Shown: positions 24,048 through 35,909, counted from the first letter of the stretch. The stretch: DNA of 64,000 nt from Zygnema cylindricum (GCA_037447655.1 JBBHKE010001462.1:188001-252000), one strand, 5' to 3'. The notes: generated from the letters alone by a model not told the origin. Made by a program: numbers and translations.

Positions 24048-25143
24048 TGTTTTGAAAAGTTTGTTTCGTGCGTACGCGAAAGTTCGTGCGCTATGGAATT
24101 TAATGTGGAGATTCGAATGGATTCATGGAGTGGGGGAGCGAACGAACGAATATAATTTAAGTGATGTAAAAGACTCACTGAGTGGCGGGTACAAGCATTG
24201 ACAAAAGGACGGCGGATCGCGAAGCGATCCGATGTGGAATAAACGAAATGTTGAAACAGGCACCGCCGATCCAGCGCAGTTGCGACGCAAACAGGACAAC
24301 GCAACTGCGGTTATTTTGGATGAATATGCGCCGCCCGTACGGAGCAGCTGCGACGCAGACGAGTCAACGCAGCTGCGGTTACCCTGATACGATCCGCACG
24401 GATAAAGCAGCTGACGCAACTGCGAATAATATGACTAGTATAGATTGTGAGTAATGGTATTTACTTAGTGGTAGCTTGGTTTTTGACGTACGAAGATTGT
24501 GGAGATGTCAGTGTAAATATTATGTACAACATAGGTTTGTCTTTTTGCTAATTAATTATTAGTGTATATTTGTTCGGTCTGACATACCTCAAACTATTCG
24601 GGTATACTTACAATAGTTTAAGTAGATGGTAGATACCGTACGGCTGGTATGCCTCCGTACATTCAGTAGTGAACTCTCTGAGTATAACTTGTAGGACTTA
24701 GAATATTTTGAGTATCGCAGTCAAGTTTATCAAAGCAATGGCAGACTGTTTTTTGCATCTTTGACCTGTTGGTGTGATCACTTTGTTTGGTGCTTTCATG
24801 TGAAACTTTGTGGAGTTATTCTATGATATTGAATCTATATGTGTGTCATGTTTCATTGTAATCCAGTATCTCTCTAAGATTCTGTGAACAGTCTAAGTGG
24901 TTAGTTTGTGAAGCTGTCACCTATTTTTGGGAAACTCTGGACCTTATATCTTCTATATGACTTGGTGGATTTGGGTGTAACTTTGGGAGTTTACAGTGTA
25001 TATGGTATACTACGTATTGGTGCAGTTTGAGGTGATTCTGTTTATTTTGGAGTAAACTGTGCTGTCTGTAACACAGCTGGTTTTGAGGTAGTCTGTGGGT
25101 GTTTTCGTGAGTAATCCATGGCTGAAATAGGCTATGGACAACA
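24048..25143 (+). repeat. 5' LTR of gag-only element 1
   Basis: It begins TGTTTTGAAAAG and ends GGACAACA, 1,096 bp, and carries near 24190-24420 a GC-rich block with repeated GCAACTGCGG/GCAGCTGCG motifs. The gag start codon (25118) lies inside its 3' end, which is unusual. Confidence 0.85.
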
Positions 25144-26522
25144 GGTTATGGGCCCACACCCATGGCTACCCATATTTGATGGATCAAAATATCACTACTG
25201 GAAGGATGCACTCGAGAGCTACTTCGAGATGATGGAGCTAATGGATGTGATGGACGGTACCTTGGCCGAAACATCAACTGGATGGAAAAAGGAAAAATCA
25301 TGAGTGTCTATGGGTTATCAAGAACTCCTTGACTGAGGATTTGGTAATGTCATACTTAAGTTTTAAAAAGGCATCTGAATTATGGAAGTGCTTAGAATGT
25401 ATGTATGCAAAGACTTCTTTATATCATTGGCTTAGCAATGTTACCGAAATAGTTGAATTCAAGTATGTAGGAGGTAGTATGGAGAAACACTGTATTGACT
25501 TACAAGTATTGACTTACAAGTATTATTTGCAGAAAACGATTTGGCAGGAGGAAACTTTACAGATGCCCAACAAGCTATATTATTAATGAGAAGTCTACCT
25601 AAAGAATATAAGAGTGCTTTAGATCGACTGAATTTAATTGATAAAAGGGATTGGAGCTTAACTGTAGCAAGACGTGCTGTTCTAGATGAAGAGGCTAATA
25701 GAAAGGTTTTATCAAGTAAGAGGAATATAAAGGAATCTAAGTCTCAATTTCAAAAAATTAAAAAGAATAGCGAGTTCGGAGATCGGCAAAATAATTGCTT
25801 TTATTGTAATGATTTGGGACATACCTTCAGGGTATGTCCGTCATATAAAAGTGCATGTGTTACAGGGAATTTCAGAGATGGATGGGACAACAACCTAGTT
25901 CGACCATCAACAAGAAGAGAATCAAGTTTTTTCGTGAGTGAGAGACAAGACTCAACCAATGACAAAAGTCATACACAATGTGTTGACAAGTTTATTTACC
26001 TACCGACCTTCCATGTTGTTCGGAATGAGGAGAAGGAGGTGACAGAAAAGGATTTGATGTCTGTCCCTTTTCCCAACGACAGATTGGTGAGTACAAAAGA
26101 GTTACAGGAGGAAGAGTTTATTGAAGTAAGGAAAAATGACGAAGGAAGAGTTTATTGAAGTAAGGAAAAATGACGAAGGAAGAGATGGACACTTAGAAGC
26201 AGAAACTAGAAATAAGGTGGATGTGGAAATTGGTGAACTAGGAGAAGAACAAAGAAAAATTGTTCAGAAAATTGGATCGAGAGAAGAAGTTTGTGAGAGT
26301 GAAAAATGTAATCGAAAAGCAAACGTTAGAAATATAGGAAAAGAAAATAGGAGGAAAACAGTGCAGCTGAAAAGAAGAAGAATCAAAATTAAAATTTCTC
26401 AAATGAATGAAGTTAATGGGAATAGCAAATCTACGAAGAAAAACATAGAGGTAAAACAGAAAATTAATATTTTTAACATTAAAAGAGTAGAAATGAAAAT
26501 TTTCAGAAAAGACAAAAGATAA
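25118..26522 (+). pseudogene. Copia-type gag of element 1, frameshifted
   Basis: Three overlapping frames together give a UBN2-like gag: LPIFDGSKYHYWKDALESYF, then SFKKASELWKCLECMYAK, then DAQQAILLMRSLPKEYKSAL, and a CCHC knuckle CFYCNDLGHTFRVC near 25797-25838, then a charged Glu/Lys-rich tail. The breaks coincide with small tandem duplications: a 14-bp unit at 25493-25520 and a 34-bp unit at 26111-26178, neither a multiple of three. Gag would have packaged element RNA; this copy cannot make a full protein. Confidence 0.75.
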
Positions 26523-27815
26523 TGAAGAAAACAAAGAGAAGATACAATATTCAACGGATCAAGGGCAGAAGAAAGCATGCTCGAAAAGTGATTAAGAGAA
26601 GAGAGCGGGAGAAATGATTTTCTGGAAAACATGAATTCAGAGAAATCTTAATTTTGGAAAAACTTATATTACAGGCATGTCTTAGCTCCTTTTGACATTC
26701 AATATTTTTGGTACGATTTTACATTTAATGTTATTTCTTGTTGAGTTATTTGAAAAGAAACAAAAAGTGTTGCTTATGTATTTTTGAAAACCGAAGGAGG
26801 TAGCGAAAGCAGTGGTGAATCATCGGAAGCAGTTCACGTCGCGAAGCAGTGACGCAGCATAGCAGCGCAGCGGATGACGTGGAAGTATTTGATAGGGGGA
26901 AGGTACAACAATTGGTTGATGAAAGTGGGTAGAAGATAGATATTTTTGACAAATACTGATCATATGAGTAAGTGACGATTACGGGTAGAATTCAGAGTTA
27001 CTAGAGAGATGTATTCTTTTGAAAGGACAATTTGACGTTTATGGCATAGGGGGAGCTATTACGGGACGATATTCAAATCTGTTAGTCTGTAAAATTCATA
27101 GAAATTAAGAAAATGGTTAATAAAGTTATTCGTGGAAGACAGAGAGTGTTTGAATATTAAAAGATTAACTCCGCAAAGAGGCAGTTGTCAAGACGGGGAA
27201 GTTTGGAAGACATGGCAGGAACGCAACGGAGGCAGTGGAGAATTAGCGGAAGCAGTTCGCTTCGCAACGCATCAACGAATGAAGCAACGCAGCGGAACAA
27301 GTGGTGTTATAACGTTAGTGAAAGTGACAATTTCACATTTATGACTTACGGGGAGCTGTTACAGGACAAATTCTGCAAGGTGGTGGTTTTCAGCAAGACA
27401 AATGGGACGTGGCGACGTCAGCAAAACAGTGGTGATGTATTGTTTTGGCTAATATTTTTCAATCATTAGCAGTGGAGGTTGATAGAAAATTTTTAATCTC
27501 TAAATATTCCACATTCTTGAGTTTGTTTGTATTTCCATTAGGGTAGAAATATCTGCATGGACTACTGAGTCTAAAGCTTTAGGGGAGTGTTGAAATTGAA
27601 AACTTTAGTTCTCAGTAGATGAGGCTATGAGGAGGAAGTTAAGAGTGAAAGGAACAGTTGCTAGAGCTGCGATGTAGAACTAGCGCAGCGTAGCAGCAGA
27701 GCAGTACACGCTGCATACTGTATTCATATTGCGCTGCGATGTCGAACTAGCGCAGCGTAGCAACATACGATGCATATTTTTACAGGTGCACGAAACTAAA
27801 TTTTCGGGGGAGTGT

Positions 27816-28911
27816 TGTTTTGAAAAGTTTGTTTCGTGCATACGCAACAGTTCATGCGCTATGGAATTTAATGTGGAGATTCGAATGGATTCATGGAGTG
27901 GGGGAGCGAACGAACGAATATAATTTAAGTGATGTAAAAGACTCACTGAGTGGCGGGTACAAGCATTGACAAAAGGACGGCGGATCGCGAAGCGATCCGA
28001 TGTGGAATAAACGAAATGTTGAAACAGGCACCGCCGATCCAGCGCAGTTGCGACGCAAACAGGACAACGCAACTGCGGTTATTTTGGATGAATATGCGCC
28101 GCCCGTACGGAGCAGCTGCGACGCAGACGAGTCAACGCAGCTGCGGTTGCCCTGATACGATCCGCACGGATAAAGCAGCTGACGCAACTGCGAATAATAT
28201 GACTAGTATAGATTGTGAGTAATGGTATTTACTTAGTGGTAGCTTGGTTTTTGACGTACGAAGATTGTGGAGATGTCAGTGTAAATATTATGTACAACAT
28301 AGGTTTGTCTTTTTGCTAATTAATTATTAGTGTATATTTGTTCGGTCTGACATACCTCAAACTATTCGGGTATACTTACAATAGTTTAAGTAGATGGTAG
28401 ATACCGTACGGCTGGTATGCCTCCGTACATTCAGTAGTGAACTCTCTGAGTATAACTTGTAGGACTTAGAATATTTTGAGTATCGCAGTCAAGTTTATCA
28501 AAGCAATGGCAGACTGTTTTTTGCATCTTTGACCTGTTGGTGTGATCACTTTGTTTGGTGCTTTCATGTGAAACTTTGTGGAGTTATTCTATGATATTTA
28601 ATCTATATGTGTGTCATGTTTCATTGTAATCCAGTATCTCTCTAAGATTCTGTGAACAGTCTAAGTGGTTAGTTTGTGAAGCTGTCACCTATTTTTGGGA
28701 AACTCTGGACCTTATATCTTCTATATGACTTGGTGGATTTGGGTGTAACTTTGGGAGTTTACAGTGTATATGGTATACTACGTATTGGTGCAGTTTGAGG
28801 TGATTCTGTTTATTTTGGAGTAAACTGTGCTGTCTGTAACACAGCTGGTTTTGAGGTAGTCTGTGGGTGTTTCCGTGAGTAATCCATGGCTGAAATAGGC
28901 TATGGACAACA
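27816..28911 (+). repeat. 3' LTR of gag-only element 1
   Basis: Same length and nearly the same sequence as the LTR at 24048-25143. It is followed by CTGAG and then by the resumed sequence of copia O. Confidence 0.85.
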
Positions 28912-29304
28912 CTGAGAAGTATAGAATAGCCTGCTGCCTTATCCATTATGTCGTTGAAGAAAAGATACATTTACTATGTATGATATGTATATAAATACTG
29001 ATGCAACGGCTTATTCACACCAAACTACCGACAAGGCGCATGTGAAACAATTCATGCACAGACGCGAAATCCAAACCGTGTAAATATATTTGATCGGATG
29101 GCTGCGTGTAAATATATTTGATCGGAATGCCGTCGTTGCATTCGCCACCCGGAACAAGCTTTTGGCAGCCTTTGGGAATAGCGTCATGCGATGCCACATG
29201 GCGCCACATTATTAGATACCAGAGAAGATGGGAGAATGAACCATGGCTCCTGATTTGACAGGCGTCACCTTAAGGCCATGTCATAAAATGGCCCTACAGA
29301 AAGT

Positions 29305-29650
29305 ACATCGTCCATTATACCTTTTTGTACTATACAATGTTCGTATTAGACTAGGGTTTTGTAGTAGGTAGCTGTGGGTAGGCATATCAGGACTTAGTGA
29401 AATTTAGGTTCCTCTCTCTAAGAGAGCTTCTAACTATAAAGGTCATTTTTGACCAGCCATAACTTACTGCTCAAGGGAGCAAATTCAGTGAATTTTTTTT
29501 GCGTTCGGCTCAAAGGAGTCACGCCATCACGTGGGTGGGGGTGGTTAGAATATTTGTGTGCCTGGGTGGCATTTATTCAGTGGGAAAGTAAAAGGGGCAA
29601 TCATTATCCTAGAGGATTTACATAGGCTGCATATGGGTTAAAGGAGGCCA
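29305..29650 (+). repeat. Dispersed repeat, copy 1
   Basis: About 340 bp closely resembling 36950-37295, both with CTCTCTCTAAGAGAGC, CCATAACTTACTGCTC, GCGTTCGGCTCAA and TATCCTAGAGG. Here it lies just before the gag of copia O, so it is probably the element's 5' untranslated or LTR sequence. Confidence 0.75.
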
Positions 29651-32600
29651 CAGAGTTTATGGTTATAGGCTCACCCTCTAGGATGCCCATATTTGATGGA
29701 TCATACTTTCTTTATTGGGAGGAAGGGGAACTTTTTGAGAAGCACCTATGGGGCATAGTGTCCAGACAAATTCGATGCCCACCTCCACCTGGGTTTGGAG
29801 GAACACGTTTTTCTAGCACCTCCACCACTACAGCCGCCAGAACATCTACCACCATCACCGATGATGGCGAGGAAAGGGAGGAAATTGTCATGAAAGGAGA
29901 AAAAGGAGGAGTCACATCTCGAGGGACTCCATTGTTAAGGACAATACAGCCAGTAGCACCACCAGCAATGGTGAAAAGGAGTCAGATCGAACGTTCAGAG
30001 TAGGAAAAGTGGAACTATAATGACAAGTTTGCTAAGTTTTTAATTCTCAAAAGTGTACTAAAGGGCATTGCCATTCCCCTTATGCATGTTAGAACTTCCT
30101 CTCAGATTTGGGTATCACTAGTTAACAAATATAAAAATGGATCATTGCAACAGCAACAGCTAGCAGAAAATAAGATTGCAACCTACACTTATAAAGGAGG
30201 GAGTATGAATGATTATTGCAATGATTTAGGAGCTTTATTTGGAGAATTAGAGAGTGCAGGTAACTCATCATCTGAGAGACAAATAATAAATACATTGGTG
30301 ATGAACCTATCTCAAGAGTATGAGAATAACATTAACCGATTTTAGGATACAGGTGATACCAATCGGAATCGGGATGATACAGTAGGGATGATCAAAGTGA
30401 AAGAAAGCACCATAGAACTTAGGAGAGGAAGTCCGAGTGTGCAAGCATTGACTCCGAGATTTGATTGGCGGAAGCGTGATGAGGAAAAGGGAAAGGATCC
30501 CTATCGAAATTTTGGATGAAGAAAACAAGGAGGTGGCAGATTTGACTGACAATGGAGAGGAGCTCCTCGAGGTGGACTATGTCACTTGTGCAAGAAACTA
30601 TGACATTATATAGCAAATTGTGTCAAACTTGCATATCTCCGACTGAAAGAAGGACATAGAACCTCAATGGATGGAGGAAATAAAAAAGCCTTTTTGCCTC
30701 AGGTTTATAACGGGGAAGAAGATGAAGCAACCAAACTGGAATAAGAGCTTGAGGGGCTTCTCTTTAATTCGAAAACCATTGAGAAGCATATTGACATTCA
30801 CGGAGACAGAAGTGTGCTTTCGGAGGTAAAAAAGACCCACCCGGGGATGGGTGGATCATAGACTCAAGGGCCTCAATGCATATATGCAAGGATAAGAGGT
30901 GGTTCACTAAATTGAGGGAAATTCTAACAATTGTGATAGAGTACAGAGATGGTAGAGTTGAAACCACAAGTCTTGTTGGATCTATTGATTTAAAGGTTTT
31001 AGTTGATACAAAGGCCTCAATTGTAACACTCTCAGATGTCCTTTACGTTCCACAGCTTAGCAAGAACATAGTCTCTGTATATGTCTTAGATGAAAAGGAA
31101 TTTGAAATAGGAACTAAAAAAGGAATCTTCGCAGCAAGCTTTGATGATGAGGTTTAATTCATAGCTGAAAATGGCAGTCAAAGAATGTTCAGAATTGTAC
31201 TTTGCAATAAAAAAGAGTGTTCTCTACTTGTGTGTAAGTGATATGATGCTTTGGCACAAGAGGTTAGGGTGTGTGCATCTAGATAGATTAAAGAAAATGA
31301 AGAAAAAAAAAATAGTAAAAATAATTACTTTTGGGGATGATGAGACCTCAGATGGTTGTAGTGGATGTGCCCAAAGGAAGATTCATAAACTTCTATTTCC
31401 AAATAAATCCACATTTAGAAGAGAGAAAATAATGGATATAATTCACACTTTATGGCCTTAAAAAGGTCCGCGACAGGATGTAGAAATACACCAGATAGAT
31501 ATTAAAAGCGCCTTTATACACGGAGAGTTGGAAGAAGAAATTTACATGAGGCAACCGGAAGGATTCGTGGAAAGTGGGGAAGAAAGCAAGGTATGCAAAC
31601 TCATAAAATCACTTTATGGCCTTAAGGAGGCCCCGCAACAGTGGAATATAAAGTTGGATAAATTTTTGACCAGTTTGGGGTATATTAGAATTAGTTTTGA
31701 TCATTCCATATATTTATTTGAGGATGAGAATGGAATAATATTTATTGTTATTTATGTGGATAATTTGTTAGTTTTAACCAAATCCTTACATAAGATTAAC
31801 AAACCAAAACAAGATCTTCGAAGCCGATTTGACAGGAAAGATCTCGGCGAAGCAAAGTATATTTTAGGAATTCAGATGGAGAGAGAAAGAGGGAATAGAA
31901 TTATAAGACTCACTCAAAAACAAGTTATCGGTAATATTCTAGAAAAGTTTCAAATGGAGAAAACAAATGGATGTTCCACTCTCATGGATCTGAAGAGAGT
32001 TTCGGAGGGAAGTGAACACGAAAGAGTATTGATTATTAATGATGAGATGGATGAGGAAGAAATGAGGTTTATGGAAAGCATTAGTTATCGCCAGATTGTA
32101 GGCAATTTATTTATTTTTATGAATTGTACTCTTCCAGATATATTTGCACCAGTAGGTGTCCTTAGTAGAAGTCTAAATGAACCTAGAAAGAGAAACTCGG
32201 AGGCATCCAAAAGGGTGATGAGGTATTTGGTGGGGACAAGGGAATTGTGGTTGCATTTGGGAGGGGAGCACACTGACGTCACTACTTGGAATGATGCCAG
32301 TTATAGAGATGCGTACGACAGGATATGTGTTGCAAATTGGATCTGGTGCATGCTATTAGAGTAGGAAGCAACAGAAAGTAGTTGCTCAGTCCACTATCGA
32401 GGCAGAGTACATGGCTTCGTGTGCTGCCACCAAAGAATTAATGTGGGTGAAATCTCTTCTTGAAGAACTTGGGTTCATGAAGTATGGAACTCATAATGTT
32501 TTTTGTGATAATTAAGCTGCTATCTCTATTGCAGCTAATCCGAAACATCACTTCAAAGATAAGCATATGGATATTAGACTAAGCTTTGTCAAGGAGAAGG

Positions 32601-32836
32601 TTGAAAATAAAATCATTAAACTGGCTCATAAAGCTGATATAAAAATGATTGCGGATATAATGACAAAACCAGTGCCTTCCCCTAAGTTGATTTAATCCAA
32701 AGAAAACTGTGAATTAAAATTGAAAAGTGACTAAGAATTAAAGCGAGTTTTGAAAAGTGGTAATTGATAGTTCACTTCTCTATTTTAGTTAGACTCTAAA
32801 AAGAGAGAGAGAGGATCAAAAACACTTTATGGCTGC

Positions 32837-33048
32837 TGTAACAGGATTTCCTACCTCTTATAAAATCCCATTACTACAACCAATTTCAACCACACATTCC
32901 ACACATTGGAAAATTACACATTCAAATTGGAAAGCACTCACATAAGGATAAACTTTAAATTAGAAGAAGCTTCTGTCCACATAACATTAGCTTGGTCTCT
33001 TGCCCTCGTAGCTCAACCTTTTTTTTAAGTGTTTTCCACTACTCTCCA
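32837..33048 (-). repeat. 3' LTR of gag-only element 2
   Basis: Plus-strand start TGTAACAGGATTTCC, end ACTACTCTCCA, about 212 bp, highly similar to 35159-35371. Confidence 0.82.
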
Positions 33049-33309
33049 CTCTAATGGAATATCCTCTTGGAGACCTTCATTTACATCGACTCTTTTTAGA
33101 GAACCTTTATCTGTACAGTCTTTAACGTAATGATCTGGACCTCCGCATTTGAAACAAGTGACTTTCTTTTTGGGTTTTGTGCACTCTCTACTAAAATGTC
33201 CCTCCTCTCCACAGTCATAACAGTTAATCTTTTTCAGTTGTGCACACTCAAATGCTCTATGACCCTTTTTCTGACAAATAGTGCATGTGGGGATGGTAAC
33301 GTTAGGCTT

Positions 33310-34326
33310 CTAAACATTAATGCCTTGGTTAGGACTCTTAATGTATCCCCCTCTATTGTTAAATTTGTTTCCTACATTAACACTCTGTCCACCCTTCTGA
33401 TTTCCCCTGAAAATATTTTGCCTATTCACTAGACCAGCATTCAGACCCTCATCCACAAATTCCCCCTCATCCCACTCTGATACTTCATTCAAATTACCCC
33501 TAAGTGATCTAGTTTTCCGATTATACCCCGACTGGTCCTCTAATTCCAATGCCTTGTCTTGTAATTTTTTCAAATTATTAAATTTTTGATGTTTCAATTC
33601 TGATTTCAGTATAGGGTTTAGATAATTTAAAAAATGCAACTTAGCCATTTCATCAGTCAAACCTATGACGTGAATGCTAGATGAGTCAAATTCCACAATG
33701 TAATCCTTCACAGATCCAGTCTGCTTACAGTTCAGCCACTTTTCTTCCATTCTGGATTTAAAAGTGACAGACAAGAATCGCGATTTGATCGCGGTTTTAA
33801 AAGTTTCCCAATTAGCATTATCAGGAATCAATTTAGACCTTCTCTGAGTGTAATACCAAATATGAGCATCGCCATTCAAACAGCTAACAGCAAAAGAAGT
33901 GTAATCATCACGATCACAATTTCTAGATTCCAAATAATACTCCATATGAAAAATCCAAGCATCCAACTCATCAATCTTCTTCCCATCAAACGATGGTGCC
34001 TCACTAATAGATAATTTCATATCTCTTATCTTATTAGGTCTATCATGATCATCCTCCCTAAAACTGGCATTCTTTTTACTACTTTCACCCTTTTGGTCAT
34101 TAATATCATTCTTGGTCTGAATTAAATTAATAAGTTCATCTAATTTTTCATTTGAAACATTTCCATTTTGTTTAACAACTTTCAATTCACTTTTCAATTC
34201 ATAAATGGTTTCATTCACAGCGGCAGCATGATTATTAAATCTTTTGACCAATTTCACAGTACGCTTCTTCAACACATTCAAAGCATTCTCCATTTCACGT
34301 TTCCATGTAGAATTTTTCATTATCAC
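33310..34326 (-). CDS. Retrotransposon gag of element 2
   Basis: A 338-codon minus-strand frame. It opens with a Lys/Asn-rich helical, probably coiled-coil region (ELKSELKVVKQNGNVSNEKL). The retrotrans_gag core follows (DELDAWIFHMEYYLESRN, SCLNGDAHIWYYTQRR, NWETFKTAIKSRF, VKDYIVEFDSSS). It ends at a single TAG (33310-33312). The same frame then continues through three CCHC knuckles (CTICQKKGHRAFEC, CYDCGEEGHFSREC, CFKCGGPDHYVKDC) to a stop in the LTR edge. The TAG is therefore either one nonsense mutation or a read-through point. Role: assembly and RNA packaging of the retroelement particle. No protease or RT follows. Confidence 0.82.
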   Translation of the reverse strand: MIMKNSTWKREMENALNVLKKRTVKLVKRFNNHAAAVNETIYELKSELKVVKQNGNVSNEKLDELINLIQTKNDINDQKGESSKKNASFREDDHDRPNKIRDMKLSISEAPSFDGKKIDELDAWIFHMEYYLESRNCDRDDYTSFAVSCLNGDAHIWYYTQRRSKLIPDNANWETFKTAIKSRFLSVTFKSRMEEKWLNCKQTGSVKDYIVEFDSSSIHVIGLTDEMAKLHFLNYLNPILKSELKHQKFNNLKKLQDKALELEDQSGYNRKTRSLRGNLNEVSEWDEGEFVDEGLNAGLVNRQNIFRGNQKGGQSVNVGNKFNNRGGYIKSPNQGINV

Positions 34327-34782
34327 ACAATGAAATCAAGCAAAAGGAAAGAAATAATATATATTCCTAAAGAAATTTGCTGCAGATTTGAAGTCCTTAG
34401 ATCGTTCCAATCAAAGACTTCTTCTTCTTAACGAATCCTTTGAAAATGTCAAAATCTGAGGAAAAAAAAAAAAAACATTGACAATAAGTTAGTGCAAATT
34501 CAAATTCCAATTTCCCAACATTGAAACAAAAGGTAAGAATTTCCCCACAAATTTTGCAACAGCAAAATTGAAAGCAATCAAAGGTAACAATTTAGGGTTT
34601 GAAAAGTTTTGAGTCATTTCTGGACTCCTTTGCTCTTGAAGAAGTAAAGTAATCCACTTTCCTTCCCCTCCATTAGCAAATTTCCCACTTCCCACTAGAT
34701 CAGGAACATTTACTCTCTAATCCTCACATCCTCACCCTTCATGTCTTCAAGCCCTCCCTCTACACATGATTCATTGCTAGGA

Positions 34783-35000
34783 GACGACAAGTTTGTTTGG
34801 CCTCTAGGTAATTGGAGTGAGTTTCAGCGGTGGCTACACTGCCCACCCCGCCTTAGTCATTAGGACCTGAGCACGCCCCACATCTAACCAGGACGACAAG
34901 TTTGTTTGGCCTCTAGGTAATTGGAGTGAGTTTCAGCGGTGGCTACACTGCCCACCCCGCCTTAGTCATTAGGACCTGAGCACGCCCCACATCTAACCAG
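34783..35000. repeat. Perfect 109-bp tandem duplication
   Basis: Units 34783-34891 and 34892-35000 appear identical and start GACGACAAGTTTG. They lie between gag and the primer site of gag-only element 2, i.e. in its leader. Confidence 0.9.
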
Positions 35001-35144
35001 CGGCAGCTGGCAGTGTGATCACTCAGTTTCATCCAATCCCCTACCACTTCACATTGTGGTTCTACCGACACAGGTTAGAGCACCCTCACCAGTCACGGTA
35101 GTCGATATTCGAGTGAGCAAACTTCTCCTTGGTTTCTAACCAAA

Positions 35145-35156
35145 GCTTTGATACCA
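35145..35156 (-). other. Primer binding site of gag-only element 2
   Basis: TGGTATCAAAGC on the minus strand, two bases after the LTR end (CCTGTTACA). It resembles the complement of the initiator tRNA-Met 3' end and fixes the element's orientation. Confidence 0.8.
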
Positions 35157-35158
35157 TA

Positions 35159-35371
35159 TGTAACAGGATCTCTTACCTCTCAAAAAATCCCATTACTACA
35201 AACAATCCCAACCACACATTCCACACATTGGAAAATACACATCCACATTGGACCACACTCACATAAGGATAAACTTTAAATTAGAATAATCTTTTGTCCA
35301 CATAACATTAGCTTGGTCTCTTGCCCTCGTGGCTCAACCCTTCTTATTAAAGTGTTTTCCACTACTCTCCA
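35159..35371 (-). repeat. 5' LTR of gag-only element 2
   Basis: About 213 bp, plus-strand start TGTAACAGGATCTCT, end ACTACTCTCCA. Pairs with 32837-33048. Confidence 0.82.
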
Positions 35372-35909
35372 CTCTTAATAATTTTATCTCTTAACTACTA
35401 AAACACTATTTAGTTAGTAAGAGATTTCAATGCAAAAATGCATTTTCTCCAATTTGGTATTAATCGCTTAGGACCAAGATCAGCCGGAATTTCCACAAAC
35501 TTTTCTAAAGGAAAAGATGTCTACTCTCCTCTTACACTTCCCTATTTATCCATCATCGCCCTGGACTAGCCAGGCCAGAGTCAACGCTCCGTTTTAACAT
35601 GCTTTTACCTGGGCCAATCATTGATCAGCAAGGACTCGGACTGACCAATGCAAAAACGTGCGAAATCTCTTACTAACTACTTAGCACTTTACTAACCAAT
35701 CAAACGTTACGTTTCACTACGTAACATTTACGTGCAAAAGTGCGCTCCAAACAAAACGCGACTTCGCACGATCGTGCGTAACAAATTTCGCACGTGAAAT
35801 TTCCTACAAAATTCCCTAAAGTGAAAGTGACGTTTCGTACTAAAATTTGTACGAAACGAACCAACGTGCATACTAAACGCTTCATTAGAACTTTCTTTTC
35901 GGGGACCCG

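Larger units (their letters stand above)
24048..28911 (+). mobile_element. Gag-only LTR element 1 (TR-GAG-like), nested
   Basis: Two LTRs of equal length (1,096 bp) flank 2.67 kb that contains a copia-type gag with one zinc knuckle and no protease, integrase, RT or RNase H. The LTRs differ at only a handful of positions by eye, so the insertion is fairly young. CTGAG is found at 24040-24044 and at 28912-28916, a probable target-site duplication (the left edge is off by about three bases). A polypurine tract (TTCGGGGGAGTG) precedes the right LTR. This matches the non-autonomous TR-GAG class described in plants; mobility would need pol from another element. Confidence 0.78.
23860..32836 (+). 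mobile_element. Copia element O, defective, split by a nested element
   Basis: The left LTR starts TGTTGAAAAGTGG at 23860 with a GA run. It is matched at 32747-32836 (TTTTGAAAAGTGG..TATGGCTGC). The element is interrupted at 24045-28911 by gag-only element 1. Internal parts on the plus strand: gag (29659-30343, with IFDGSYFLYWEE and SMNDYCNDLGALFGELE); protease with DSRASMHIC where D-S/T-G is expected (near 30860); integrase zinc-binding part (MLWHKRLGCVHLDRL, GCSGCAQRK) ending at 31461; RT 31480-32364 (HQIDIKSAFIHGELEEEIYM, SLYGLKEAPQQW, IYVDNLLVL); and RNase H after a frameshift (QSTIEAEYMASCAATKELMW) to 32695. The integrase core and first RT third are deleted and there are many stops. The right LTR is cut by gag-only element 2. 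Confidence 0.82.
32837..35371 (-). mobile_element. Gag-only LTR element 2 (TR-GAG-like)
   Basis: Short LTRs (about 212 bp) flank a 2.1-kb interior with one gag gene on the minus strand and no pol domain. A primer site (TGGTATCAAAGC on the minus strand) lies two bases inside the right LTR. The gag has the retrotransposon-gag (Ty3-type) look and three CCHC knuckles. No matching target-site duplication is visible at the edges, and the left edge cuts the 3' LTR of copia O. Confidence 0.75.

Noticed and set aside
24182-24454. 90-codon frame present in both LTRs of gag-only element 1 (again at 27950-28222)
   Set aside because: It is repeated only because the LTR is repeated. No domain, and overlapping frames exist on the other strand.
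34783-35000. CRISPR-like or satellite array
   Set aside because: Only two adjacent identical units with no spacers, inside a retroelement leader of a eukaryote.
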